Assembly (NCBI RefSeq): GCF_024298925.1
Contig: NZ_CP101283.1
Location: forward strand, 2,981,001-3,045,000
Source of the DNA: Phenylobacterium sp. LH3H17
Lineage (GTDB): Bacteria > Pseudomonadota > Alphaproteobacteria > Caulobacterales > Caulobacteraceae
Length of the DNA stretch: 64,000 bases
Direction: 5' to 3'
Shown: in pieces, positions 9,601 to 17,405 of the stretch
How the letters are laid out: each line of letters starts with the position of its first letter
Position numbering within the stretch: the first letter of the stretch is position 1
Notes under the pieces: model-generated
Told to the model about the DNA's origin: nothing
Databases searched by the model: none
What the model saw: only the letters and a program-made list of their open reading frames with translations
Program-made: the position numbers and the translations under genes

Positions 9601-10953
9601 TCATTGGGCGGCCTGACGCGGCGCCGCGGCGCGCGCGGGCGCTGGGTTGGGTTGAAGTCCGGCCATTTCGGGCAGCTCGGGCAGCTCGCGCAGCCCGGGC
9701 GTGCGGGCGCGCTCCATGCGGCGGATGGCCAGGTGCATCCAGGCGAGCGCCCCCGCGACAAGCAGGAAGAGCAGCATGAAGCAGCTGGTCCAGACATGGG
9801 TCAGGTCATTCAGCGCGCCAAAGGCGATCGGCAGGACGAAGCCGCCCAGGCCGCCGATCATCCCGACGAGACCCCCGACCGAGCCGATGGTCTCGGGATA
9901 GTAGACGGGGATGTGCTTGTAGACCGCCGCCTTGCCCAGGCTCATGGCGAACCCGAGGCAGAACAGCAGGATGACGAAGGGGACCAGGCCGAGCGAGAGC
10001 CGGAAGGTGATCGGGCCGCCGATGCCGTCGACGATGTAGGTCGTCGCCGGATAGGACAGCAGGAAGGTGCAGACGACGCTGACGCCGAAGGTGATGTACA
10101 TCACCCTGCGCGCGCCGATCCGGTCGGACAGCCAGCCGCCGAACACCCGGAACAGCGAGCCCGGGATCGAATAGGCCGCCGCCAGCATGCCGGCCGCGAT
10201 CAGCGGCAGATGGTAGACCGCCACGAGGTAGTGCGGCAGCCACAGCGACAGGGCCACGAAGGCGCCGAAGCAGAAGAAGTAGTAGAGCGCGAAGCGCCAG
10301 ACCTGCAGTTTCCGCAGCGGCTCGAGCTGCATCAGGGCGGGCGTGGGCTTGGCGCCGCTGATACGGCGCGCGACCAGGTCCGGATCGTCGCGCGTGGTGA
10401 CGAAATAGATGACCGCTATGACGGCAAGAACGCTCGCCCAGACCTGCGCCACGGACTGCCAGCCAAAGGCCAGCATGACGAAGGGGGCGGCGAACTTGGT
10501 GACGGCCGCGCCGACGTTGCCGGCGCCGAAGATGCCCAGGGCCGTGCCCTGCTTGGCCTTGGAGAAGAACTTCGAGACGTAGGCCACGCCCACCGAGAAG
10601 CTGCCGCCGGCCAGGCCCACCCCGAGCGCCGCGAGCAGGAACTGCGGATAGGTCTCGGCATAGGAGAGCAGCCACGTGGCGATCGCGGCGGAGAGCATCA
10701 GGGCGAGGTTGACGATACGGCCGCCCATCTGGTCGGCCCAGATGCCCAGCGGAACGCGGATCAATGATCCGGTCAGGATCGGCGTGCCGGCCAGGAGGCC
10801 GAACTCGGCTTCCGTGAGGCCAAGCTGCTGCTTGATCTGGATTCCGATGATCGAGAACACCGTCCAGACGGCGAAGCACGCGGTGAACGCGAAGGTGCTC
10901 ATGCCGAGTGCGGCGTTGGCGCCAGGCTGGGACGAGGGTGATGTGTCTGTCAC
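9601..10953 (-). CDS. narK1: NarK1-type nitrate/proton symporter (MFS)
   Basis: A 450-residue 12-helix transporter, first gene of the nar operon. It has the NarK1-type signatures GAGNVGAAVTKF in helix 5 and GLVGMIGGLGGFVLPIAFG in helix 11. NarK1 proteins take up nitrate with protons to start respiration, while NarK2 proteins exchange nitrate for nitrite; many denitrifiers carry both, often fused, and here they are separate adjacent genes. An FNR-type box centred 83 bases before the ATG probably drives the whole operon under low oxygen. Confidence 0.93.
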   Translation of the reverse strand: MTDTSPSSQPGANAALGMSTFAFTACFAVWTVFSIIGIQIKQQLGLTEAEFGLLAGTPILTGSLIRVPLGIWADQMGGRIVNLALMLSAAIATWLLSYAETYPQFLLAALGVGLAGGSFSVGVAYVSKFFSKAKQGTALGIFGAGNVGAAVTKFAAPFVMLAFGWQSVAQVWASVLAVIAVIYFVTTRDDPDLVARRISGAKPTPALMQLEPLRKLQVWRFALYYFFCFGAFVALSLWLPHYLVAVYHLPLIAAGMLAAAYSIPGSLFRVFGGWLSDRIGARRVMYITFGVSVVCTFLLSYPATTYIVDGIGGPITFRLSLGLVPFVILLFCLGFAMSLGKAAVYKHIPVYYPETIGSVGGLVGMIGGLGGFVLPIAFGALNDLTHVWTSCFMLLFLLVAGALAWMHLAIRRMERARTPGLRELPELPEMAGLQPNPAPARAAAPRQAAQ

Positions 10954-11029
10954 GGGAATCTCGGACCTGAGGGCGCAACCCGACGGCGCCGCGTCTCCCT
11001 GTCAGTGCAGCAGTCAGCGCCGTGAGCGT

Positions 11030-11043
11030 TTGATGAGGATCAA
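11030..11043. promoter_or_regulatory. FNR-type box before the nar operon
   Basis: TTGATGAGGATCAA is a perfect match to the TTGAT-N4-ATCAA consensus of the FNR/ANR/DNR family. Its centre is 83 bases upstream of the narK1 ATG, which would place a class II start (41.5 bases downstream) about 42 bases before the gene. Confidence 0.85.
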
Positions 11044-11143
11044 TCGTCTCGTGAAAACGGCCCAATTGTCGCAGAAACAACTGCCCACTACGGGCGATCC
11101 TCAAGTAAATCCGGGTATTGGTAGACTTGGATCATTTCCTCAC

Positions 11144-11157
11144 TTGATGAACATCAA
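11144..11157. promoter_or_regulatory. FNR-type box 1 before the Crp/Fnr regulator
   Basis: TTGATGAACATCAA is a second perfect TTGAT-N4-ATCAA palindrome, centred about 93 bases before the regulator ATG and about 197 bases before narK1. It most likely serves the regulator, giving autoregulation, though it could also assist the divergent nar promoter. Confidence 0.8.
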
Positions 11158-11170
11158 GCGGGCGTCTCGA

Positions 11171-11184
11171 TTGACGCAAATCAA
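11171..11184. promoter_or_regulatory. FNR-type box 2 before the Crp/Fnr regulator
   Basis: TTGACGCAAATCAA matches the FNR consensus at nine of ten defined bases. Its centre is 27 bases from box 1 and about 66 bases before the regulator ATG. Two boxes in tandem may give activation from the far site and repression from the near one. Confidence 0.7.
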
Positions 11185-11243
11185 GGCGCGCCGCGGGGCG
11201 AAGCGGCATCTGGCTCCATCTGGCATAATTGGGGCGTACGGCG

Positions 11244-12014
11244 ATGAGGGACGGCGATCTGGATCGGGTCAGGGCCCTGCCCCTGTTCTCCGGGTGCTCA
11301 AACGATGCGTTCCGGGCCTTGACCGCCGGCGCCTTCCTGCAGCGGTTCCCATCCGGCACCACCCTGCTCCTCGAGGGCGACCAGGTCGATTTCCTCTATG
11401 TGCTGCTGGAAGGCATCGTCGAGCTTGAGGGCAGTTGGAACGACAAGGAGTCGACACTGGCGATCCTGCGCCCGGTCTCGACCTTCATCCTGGCCGCCGT
11501 CGTGCTGGACGCCGACGGCCTGATGAGCGCGCGAACGCTCGAGCGGTCGGACATCCTGATGCTGTCCGGCGCCGCGATCCGCCGGACCATGTCGCAGGAT
11601 GCCCGCTTCGCGGTCGCCGTGGCCGAGGAGATGGCGGGCTGCTACCGCGGACTGGTGCGGACCCTGAAGAACCATAAGCTGCGCGGCGGGCTGGAACGGC
11701 TCGCCAACTACCTGGTCACGCAGCGGCATCGCCAGGGCGGGGACCTCACCTTCACCCTGCCCCACGAGAAGCGCACGCTCGCGTCCCTGCTCGGCATGAC
11801 GCCGGAGAACCTTTCGCGCTCACTGGCAGCCTTGGCCGACTACGGCGTCGAGGTCCACGGGCCGTCCGTGACCATCACCCGACCCGTGGCGCTGGAGCGG
11901 CTCGCCAAGCCCGATCCCTTGATCGACAACCATCAACCGGTCTCGGACGCGGTCACCGGCAAGGCGCAGCGCGAGCGTTGGCCCCTCGGCGACGGCCGGT
12001 CCCGAGCCGCCTGA
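11244..12014 (+). CDS. Crp/Fnr-family regulator, FNR-box type, without Fe-S cysteines
   Basis: A 256-residue Crp/Fnr protein divergent from the nar operon. Residues 15-110 form the cyclic-nucleotide-binding-type beta-roll and residues about 145-210 the winged helix. The recognition helix TPENLSRSL has the E188-x2-S191-R192 pattern that in FNR, ANR and DNR reads TTGAT half-sites. Only two cysteines exist (C18, C133), so it cannot hold an FNR-type [4Fe-4S] cluster; it is closer to the DNR/NnrR/NarR groups that respond to NO or nitrate/nitrite. I chose ATG over an in-frame TTG 15 bases upstream. Two FNR boxes in its own promoter suggest autoregulation. The 45-residue tail after the winged helix is longer than usual. 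Confidence 0.9.
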   Translation: MRDGDLDRVRALPLFSGCSNDAFRALTAGAFLQRFPSGTTLLLEGDQVDFLYVLLEGIVELEGSWNDKESTLAILRPVSTFILAAVVLDADGLMSARTLERSDILMLSGAAIRRTMSQDARFAVAVAEEMAGCYRGLVRTLKNHKLRGGLERLANYLVTQRHRQGGDLTFTLPHEKRTLASLLGMTPENLSRSLAALADYGVEVHGPSVTITRPVALERLAKPDPLIDNHQPVSDAVTGKAQRERWPLGDGRSRAA

Positions 12015-12036
12015 CGCGACGCCGGCGCGCGTCGCG
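12015..12036. terminator. GC-rich hairpin between convergent regulator and moaA
   Basis: CGCGACGC pairs with GCGTCGCG across a six-base loop between the ends of the Crp/Fnr gene and moaA. There is no T-run on either strand, so it may be a weak bidirectional terminator or only an end-of-transcript hairpin. Confidence 0.4.
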
Positions 12037-12051
12037 CTCCCTGTCGGCGGT

Positions 12052-13029
12052 CTAGCCGCCGAACTGCGCGAGCTGGCGGGTGTCGCCGCTGTCGCCTTCA
12101 TGAAGCCGGTGCCCGGCCGGCTTGCCCGCCAGCGCCTTGAGAATCCTGGCGCGCAGCGCCTCCGGCTCGTCCACTTCCAGCAGGTCCTTGAGACCGACGC
12201 CAAGCTCGCCGAACAGGCAAAGCCTCAGCTGGCCCCGCGCGGTGATCCGCAGCCGATTGCAGCTGTCGCAAAAGCCCGGGGCATAGGGCGCGATCAGGCC
12301 GATACGGCCGGCATGGTCGGGGTGAACCATCTCCACCGCCGGGCCGTCATCGAAGGCGCGTGGACGGGGAGACCAGCCACGCGCCGTGAGCCAGTCGGTC
12401 AGGACGGTTCCCGGCACGTGCTGATCGGCGAAATACTCGGCGTTGTCGCCCGTGCGCATCAGCTCGATGAACCGCACCGCCACCGGCCGCGACCGGACGA
12501 ACGCGGTGAAGGCCTCGAACCCGGCCTCGACCGTGTCGCGGATGAGGACGCCGTTGACCTTCACGTTCGGCACCCCGAGCGACAGCGCCCGATCAAGGCC
12601 GGCGACCACCGACGGCAACCGGTCATGGCCGGTGATTCGACGGAACGTCTCGCGATCAAGGCTGTCGATGCTGACATTCAGGTTGGTGAGGCCCGCGTCG
12701 CGCCAGCCCGCGACCTGGCGGTCCAGATTCCAGCCATTGGTGGTGATGCAGACCTTGGTGACGCCCGGCACGGCGGCCGTCCGCGCGATGATCTCGGGCA
12801 GGTCTCGTCGCACGCTGGGCTCGCCGCCGGTCAGCCGTATCTTCGAGACGCCCAGCTCGGCGAAGGCCCGCACGACGCGCTCGCATTCCTGCGGCGTCAG
12901 AAAGGTCAGCGGCGCGGACTTCTTGAAACCGTCCGGCAGACAATAGGTGCAGCGGAAGTTGCACACCTCGGTGACCGAAAGGCGCAGGTAGTGGAAGCGG
13001 CGACCGAAGCCGTCGACCAGATCGTCCAA
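12052..13029 (-). CDS. moaA: GTP 3',8-cyclase, molybdopterin step 1 (radical SAM)
   Basis: MoaA converts GTP to cyclic 3',8-dihydro-GTP, the first step of molybdenum cofactor synthesis, which NarG needs. The radical-SAM motif C23-x3-C27-x2-C30 (CNFRCTYC) and the C-terminal second cluster motif CDSCNRLRITARGQLRLC are present, and the protein ends in the catalytic GG. I chose a TTG start because GGAAAGGAG lies six bases before it and it gives 325 residues, matching E. coli MoaA (329) and its N-terminus (D-x-F-x-R-x-F-x-YLR). A longer reading from an ATG at 13197 adds 56 residues of low-complexity sequence that is better read as leader. Confidence 0.95.
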   Translation of the reverse strand: MDDLVDGFGRRFHYLRLSVTEVCNFRCTYCLPDGFKKSAPLTFLTPQECERVVRAFAELGVSKIRLTGGEPSVRRDLPEIIARTAAVPGVTKVCITTNGWNLDRQVAGWRDAGLTNLNVSIDSLDRETFRRITGHDRLPSVVAGLDRALSLGVPNVKVNGVLIRDTVEAGFEAFTAFVRSRPVAVRFIELMRTGDNAEYFADQHVPGTVLTDWLTARGWSPRPRAFDDGPAVEMVHPDHAGRIGLIAPYAPGFCDSCNRLRITARGQLRLCLFGELGVGLKDLLEVDEPEALRARILKALAGKPAGHRLHEGDSGDTRQLAQFGG

Positions 13030-13202
13030 ACTTGGCTCCTTTCCAAGCGCGGGAGGCGACGGCGTTTCCGACGTCGCCCTTGCCGGCTGCCGCCGGCTCG
13101 GCGGCTCGCCCTTGGCGCGGGTGCGCGACAGGCCGAGACGCTCGGAGCAGCCGGATGGAGATCCGACCGCTGATGGTCTTAAACCCCTTACCGGCAAACG
13201 CC
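13030..13202 (-). promoter_or_regulatory. moaA 5' leader, possible Moco-type riboswitch
   Basis: About 170 bases lie between the FNR-type box and the moaA start, with no gene of their own. The leader holds CTCCGAG followed by several GC-rich helices and, just before the ribosome binding site, a hairpin GGCGACG/CGTCGCC capped by CG-GAAA-CG, a GNRA tetraloop (13055-13078). It is followed by TCCCG. Known Moco RNAs sit before moaA and also carry a CUCCGAG-like strand and, often, GNRA hairpins. I cannot fold or align it here, so this is a candidate only. Confidence 0.35.
13036..13044 (-). promoter_or_regulatory. Ribosome binding site that sets the TTG start of moaA
   Basis: On the minus strand GGAAAGGAG is followed by six bases and then TTG. 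It is the only strong Shine-Dalgarno sequence near the point where homology to MoaA begins. Confidence 0.75.
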
Positions 13203-13216
13203 TTGACGCAGATCAA
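13203..13216. promoter_or_regulatory. FNR-type box before moaA
   Basis: TTGACGCAGATCAA matches nine of ten defined consensus bases. It overlaps the last codons of the nnrS gene and lies 180 bases before the chosen moaA start, which implies a long leader. Confidence 0.7.
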
Positions 13217-14388
13217 GCCGCCCTTGGACGCTGCAGGACAAGCATCCGCCCGTAAGCGACAGCGAAGCCGCCGAACGCCAGGGACCAGGCGAGGCTCGAG
13301 GCGGTCAGCAGGAGGGACTGGCCCACCCCGGAGAACGGGGCCGCCACGCGCAGGAGCGCCGCGGCGTTGATCGCCAAGTAGATCGCCATCGTGCTGGTGT
13401 CCGCCGCGAGCGGGCGTCCCGTATGCCCGCGCGTCGCACGCGTCATCACCGCCAGGGTCATTACTCCAACGGCGCCCGCCGTCAGGGCGTGGATGCCGAC
13501 GGAGCGTGGCACGAGGCCCGGATCGAGCGAGGCGCCGCCGAGAAAGAGCAGCGACACCCCAAGCCAGCCGTAGCCCAGGTGCAGGATCCAGACGAGCGGC
13601 TCGGCGGCCGCGCGCCAGCCCCGCCACCGCGCGAGGCGGACGAGATGGGCGACACCGGCGAGCATGAGGGCGGCGCCGGTCACGGGGGTCTCTGGCGCGG
13701 CCACCCATAGGCCCACGCTGACGACGGTCAAGCCGAGCGCAACCCGATCGACCGCGCCAAAGGTCGACGGCTCGGGCTTAAGGGACCGCACCTTCATCCA
13801 GTTGCGCGTGAAGCTCGGGACGATCCGTCCGCCGATGAGCCCGATCAGCAAGGTCGCGGCCCCCAGGGCGAGGCGAACCCCCACATCGACGGCGGCTCCG
13901 ATCGGCAAGTGAAACGCGACATTGGCCAGGGCCAACAGCGTGATCAGGGCGCAGACGGGCAGATTGCGCCAGTTGCGGCCGGCGAGCACCTCGCGCCAGA
14001 TCACGGCGGCGAAGGTCAGGAGGAAGAGGCTGTCGATCACCGCCGCCGCAGGCCCCAGGTTGTCTTGGAACAGCATCGCCAAGCGCCCCAGGACCCAGAG
14101 CGACACCAGACCGGCGAGCGGTGCGCCGATGACTGGCATCCGGCCGGTCCAGTTGGGAACCGCCGTGGTCAGGAAGCCCGCGATCACGGCGCCGAGGAAG
14201 CCGAAGATCATCTCGTGGATGTGCCACTCGCGGGTCAGGGCGGCCGATCCGCCGTGGAAATAGCTGAACAGCCAGAGCGGGACGACCAGCGCGCTCCAGA
14301 TGGCGCCGAGGAAGAAGAACGGGCGGAAGCCGAAGCTGAAGAGCGCCGGCCCTGCGTAGGCGCGGCGGGCGGCGGCGGTGCTGATCAT
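13213..14388 (-). CDS. nnrS: NnrS family haem/copper membrane protein
   Basis: A 391-residue protein with about twelve hydrophobic segments and the NnrS signature WHIHEMIFGFLGAVIAGFL followed by TAVPNWTG around residues 55-85. NnrS proteins bind haem and copper, are made during denitrification and protect cells from NO stress, probably by limiting formation of dinitrosyl-iron complexes. It lies between moaA and nrdJ on the same strand. An FNR-like palindrome is 42 bases before its ATG. No strong ribosome binding site is seen (TAGAGCC ten bases upstream). Confidence 0.9.
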   Translation of the reverse strand: MISTAAARRAYAGPALFSFGFRPFFFLGAIWSALVVPLWLFSYFHGGSAALTREWHIHEMIFGFLGAVIAGFLTTAVPNWTGRMPVIGAPLAGLVSLWVLGRLAMLFQDNLGPAAAVIDSLFLLTFAAVIWREVLAGRNWRNLPVCALITLLALANVAFHLPIGAAVDVGVRLALGAATLLIGLIGGRIVPSFTRNWMKVRSLKPEPSTFGAVDRVALGLTVVSVGLWVAAPETPVTGAALMLAGVAHLVRLARWRGWRAAAEPLVWILHLGYGWLGVSLLFLGGASLDPGLVPRSVGIHALTAGAVGVMTLAVMTRATRGHTGRPLAADTSTMAIYLAINAAALLRVAAPFSGVGQSLLLTASSLAWSLAFGGFAVAYGRMLVLQRPRAA

Positions 14389-14423
14389 GCCAGCGGCTCT
14401 ACCGGGAAACCGCCGCGGATGCC

Positions 14424-14437
14424 TTGACCCCGGTCAA
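14424..14437. promoter_or_regulatory. FNR-like box before nnrS
   Basis: TTGACCCCGGTCAA is a perfect palindrome with eight of ten consensus bases (C and G replace T and A at the inner positions). It lies in the 54-base gap between nrdJ and nnrS, centred about 42 bases before the nnrS ATG. Confidence 0.55.
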
Positions 14438-14442
14438 TCGCC

Positions 14443-16653
14443 CTATCCGCACTTGGAGTAGCCGCAGGACAGGCAGCTGTCGCAGCCCTCCTTTCGGATC
14501 AGCTCGAAACCGCCGCACCGCGGACAGCAGGCCAGTCCGGGCCGGCCGGCCGCAACCTCCGGCTCGGCGGCGCGCACGGGACTTGCGTCCCGGCCGCCGA
14601 GGTGCCGCTCGATCACCCCGCCGATGGCCGCCAGTAACGAGGGGACATATCGTCCGCCGAGCCAGGCGCCGCCGCGGGGATCGAACACCGCCTTCAGCTC
14701 CTCGGCCACGAACCCGACGTCGCCGCCGCGCCGGAACACCGCCGAGATCATCCGGGTGAGACCCAGGGTCCAGGCGTAGTGGTCCATGTTCTTGGAGTTG
14801 ATGAAGATCTCGAAGGGTCGGCGGACACCGCCCTCCTCGACGTCGTTGAGGGTGACATAGACGGCGTGCGCGCTCTCCGGCCAGACCAGCTTGTAGGTCG
14901 CGCCGTCGAGCGCCTCGGGACGGGGCGTCAGCACCGGCCCCTCGGAGGGCCCGGGCTGGGCTTCGACCGACAGGATCGAGCCTGTGATGGCGTTTGGCCG
15001 GTAGGTGGTCATCCCCTTGCAGCCGCTGCGCCAGCCCAGCAGGTAGATGTCGCTGAACTCCCCGAAGCCGATGTCCGCCGGGCAGTTGACGGTCTTGGAG
15101 ATCGAGCTGTCCACATGGGCCTGGGCCGCGGCCTGCATGCGGACATGGTCCTGGGGCGTGAGCGTCTGGGCGCTGACAAAGGTGGCTTCCGGCGGCGCGG
15201 CGTCGCCGTGCAGCCGTTTCCACACCGCCAGGGCGTAGTCCTCCACCGGCTCCTCGCGATGTGAGCCGTCAGGCTGGCGCACCTTGCGAACATAGGCGTA
15301 GGCGAACACCGGTTCGACACCCGACGACACATTGCCGGCCAGCAGCGACGTGGTGCCGGTGGGCGCGATGGAGGTCAGGCAGCCGTTGCGCAGGCCGTTC
15401 TTGGCGATCAGCTCCCGGGTCTCCGGGTCGAGGCTCGCCAGGTTGGGCCGCTCCAGGATGGCGGGGTCGTAGAGCGGGAAGACGCCCTTCTCGGCGGCGA
15501 GTTCGGCCGAGGCCCGATAGGCCTCGCGCTTGATCGTCGCGAGCCATTCGCCGGTCAGCTCCACCGCCCGATCGCCGCCATAGGCGACGCCGCAGAAGAC
15601 CAGGGCGTCCGCCAGCCCGGTGACGCCGAGGCCGATCCGCCGCTTGGCCTTGGCCTCAAGCGCCTGGGCTTCGAGGGGGAAGCGCGAGACATCGATGACA
15701 TTGTCCAGCATCCGCACCGCTGTGCGCGTGAGCGCCGAGAGCGCCGCGACGTCCATGTGGGCGCCGTCCTGGAAGGGCGTCGCCACCAGCCGCGCCAGGT
15801 TGATGGAGCCCAGCAGGCAGGCCCCATAGGCCGGGAGCATCTGCTCGCCGCAGGGATTGCTGGCGAGGATCGTCTCGCAATAGCCGAGATTGTTCTGGGC
15901 GTTCACGCGGTCGATGAAGATCACGCCGGGTTCGGCGGCGTCATAGGTCGCGCGCATGAGGCGGTTCCAGAGGGCTGAGGCCCGGACCGATCCCATCACC
16001 TGGCCCTCGAACACCAGCGGCCAGTCGGCGTCCGCGGCGAGGGCGGTCATGAAGCTGTCGGGCACGAGGACCGACAGGTTGAAGTTGCGCAACCGGCCCC
16101 CGTCCCGCTTGGCGTCGATAAAGACTTCGATGTCCGGATGGTCGATCCGCAGGCACCCCATCATGGCGCCCCGGCGCTGGCCCGCGGAGAGGATCGTGCG
16201 GCACATGGCGTCCCAGACGTCCATGAAGCTCAAGGGACCCGAGGCGTCGGCGTCGACCCCCCTCACCGGCGCACCGGCCGGACGGATCGAGGAGAAGTCC
16301 ATGCCGACGCCGCCGCCCTGTTGCAGGGTGATGGCCGCCTCGCGCACATGGGCGAAGATCTCGCTCAGGTCGTCGGGAATGCGCCCCATGACGAAGCAGT
16401 TGAAAAGGGTCACGGCCCGCGCCGTTCCAGCCCCGGCGAGGATCCGGCCGGCGGGCAGGAAGCGGTGGTCGCGCAAGGCGTCCTCGAAGCGCTCGCGCAC
16501 TGCGGGGCGGAGCGCCGGGTCCTCCGCCTCGGCGAGCGCGGCGGCGACCCGCGACCAGGTGCCCTCCACAGTCTCATCGCCAGCCGCGCCGGCCGGATTG
16601 AACCGGTACTTGGTCGACCAGATTTCGCTCGCCAGCGGGTTGTCGAACGCCAT
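14443..16653 (-). CDS. nrdJ: Vitamin B12-dependent (class II) ribonucleotide reductase
   Basis: NrdJ makes deoxyribonucleotides with adenosylcobalamin instead of an oxygen-requiring tyrosyl radical, so it works without oxygen. The 736-residue protein has the N-terminal redox cysteine C86 (FNCFVMG), the active-site NPCGEQ loop (C268, E270), the partner C279, and a C-terminal zinc-ribbon/swinging cysteine tail (CPRCGG and CLSCGYSKCG). I chose MAFDNPL because AGGAG lies nine bases upstream; an ATG six bases earlier is too close to it. The divergent FNR-type box 105 bases upstream fits anaerobic use. At 736 residues it is the compact NrdJ form, shorter than NrdJ proteins of over 1000 residues. 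Confidence 0.93.
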   Translation of the reverse strand: MAFDNPLASEIWSTKYRFNPAGAAGDETVEGTWSRVAAALAEAEDPALRPAVRERFEDALRDHRFLPAGRILAGAGTARAVTLFNCFVMGRIPDDLSEIFAHVREAAITLQQGGGVGMDFSSIRPAGAPVRGVDADASGPLSFMDVWDAMCRTILSAGQRRGAMMGCLRIDHPDIEVFIDAKRDGGRLRNFNLSVLVPDSFMTALAADADWPLVFEGQVMGSVRASALWNRLMRATYDAAEPGVIFIDRVNAQNNLGYCETILASNPCGEQMLPAYGACLLGSINLARLVATPFQDGAHMDVAALSALTRTAVRMLDNVIDVSRFPLEAQALEAKAKRRIGLGVTGLADALVFCGVAYGGDRAVELTGEWLATIKREAYRASAELAAEKGVFPLYDPAILERPNLASLDPETRELIAKNGLRNGCLTSIAPTGTTSLLAGNVSSGVEPVFAYAYVRKVRQPDGSHREEPVEDYALAVWKRLHGDAAPPEATFVSAQTLTPQDHVRMQAAAQAHVDSSISKTVNCPADIGFGEFSDIYLLGWRSGCKGMTTYRPNAITGSILSVEAQPGPSEGPVLTPRPEALDGATYKLVWPESAHAVYVTLNDVEEGGVRRPFEIFINSKNMDHYAWTLGLTRMISAVFRRGGDVGFVAEELKAVFDPRGGAWLGGRYVPSLLAAIGGVIERHLGGRDASPVRAAEPEVAAGRPGLACCPRCGGFELIRKEGCDSCLSCGYSKCG

Positions 16654-16751
16654 GGTCATCGTCTCCTGGAAAGGGGGCGAGACTGGACGATTCGGCCGCC
16701 CGCTCGCTTGAGCCGGCGCAATGGGCCCCCCTCGGACCGGCAATCGGTCGC

Positions 16752-16765
16752 TTGTCGAACATCAA
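16752..16765. promoter_or_regulatory. FNR-type box between nrdJ and the hemerythrin gene
   Basis: TTGTCGAACATCAA has one perfect half-site (ATCAA) and one degenerate (TTGTC). It is centred 76 bases before the hemerythrin-gene ATG and 105 before nrdJ, so one site may serve both divergent promoters. Confidence 0.6.
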
Positions 16766-16834
16766 GCGGCGCTCGGGGGCCGTTCAATGCGCGCGCCGCT
16801 CGCCGCGCCTAGGGTGCGCGCAGGAGGATGTCCC

Positions 16835-17383
16835 ATGCCCGACGATGCAGGCCTTTCCGGACGCGAACGAGGCGTCGACCGCCCGGTCATCCTATGCGGC
16901 CTGATGACGCCGACACCTGGGGCCGAACCTCGTCCCGACGCCGCGCCGTTGATTGCGCACATCCTCGAGCGCTATCACGAGACCCACCGCCGGGACTTCC
17001 CCGAGGCCATGGCGCTGGCGCGGAAGGTCGAGGCGGCGCACGCGGCCGAGCCTGAGTGCCCCCGGGGCCTGCACGACCTGTTGGCGGTGATGTTCGATGA
17101 TCTCGAGAGCCACCAGCAAAGGGAGGAGCAGGTGCTGTTTCCCCTGATCCTCGCCGGCGGCAGTCCGATGGTGCGATTTCCGATCGCCCGGATGATGGCC
17201 GAGCACCTGGATGTGCACGAGCAGCTGATCCGCCTGCGGACCCTGACCCACGACTTCGCCAATCCGCTCGGCGCTTGTGACAGCTGGCGGGCCCTGACGC
17301 GGATCTGCCGGAAGCTGGACGCCGATCTGCGCGAACACATGCGGCTTGAAAACGAGGAGCTCTTCGCGCCGCTCCTGGATTGA
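16835..17383 (+). CDS. Hemerythrin-domain Fe-S cluster repair protein (RIC/YtfE/DnrN-like)
   Basis: A 182-residue protein with one hemerythrin-type four-helix domain. Candidate di-iron ligands are H48 (RYHETH), H93 with E97 (ESHQQREEQ), H124 (AEHLDVHE) and H168 with E172 (EHMRLENEELF), in the order seen in YtfE. The stretch ACDSWRAL is also RIC-like. These proteins repair iron-sulfur clusters or remove NO. It lacks the N-terminal ScdA/DUF542 domain with its CxxC pair found in full RIC proteins; only C21 is present there. The start follows AGGAGG at seven bases. It is divergent from nrdJ across a shared FNR-type box. Confidence 0.82.
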   Translation: MPDDAGLSGRERGVDRPVILCGLMTPTPGAEPRPDAAPLIAHILERYHETHRRDFPEAMALARKVEAAHAAEPECPRGLHDLLAVMFDDLESHQQREEQVLFPLILAGGSPMVRFPIARMMAEHLDVHEQLIRLRTLTHDFANPLGACDSWRALTRICRKLDADLREHMRLENEELFAPLLD

Positions 17384-17405
17384 GAGGCGAAGGCGATCCG
17401 GCCGC

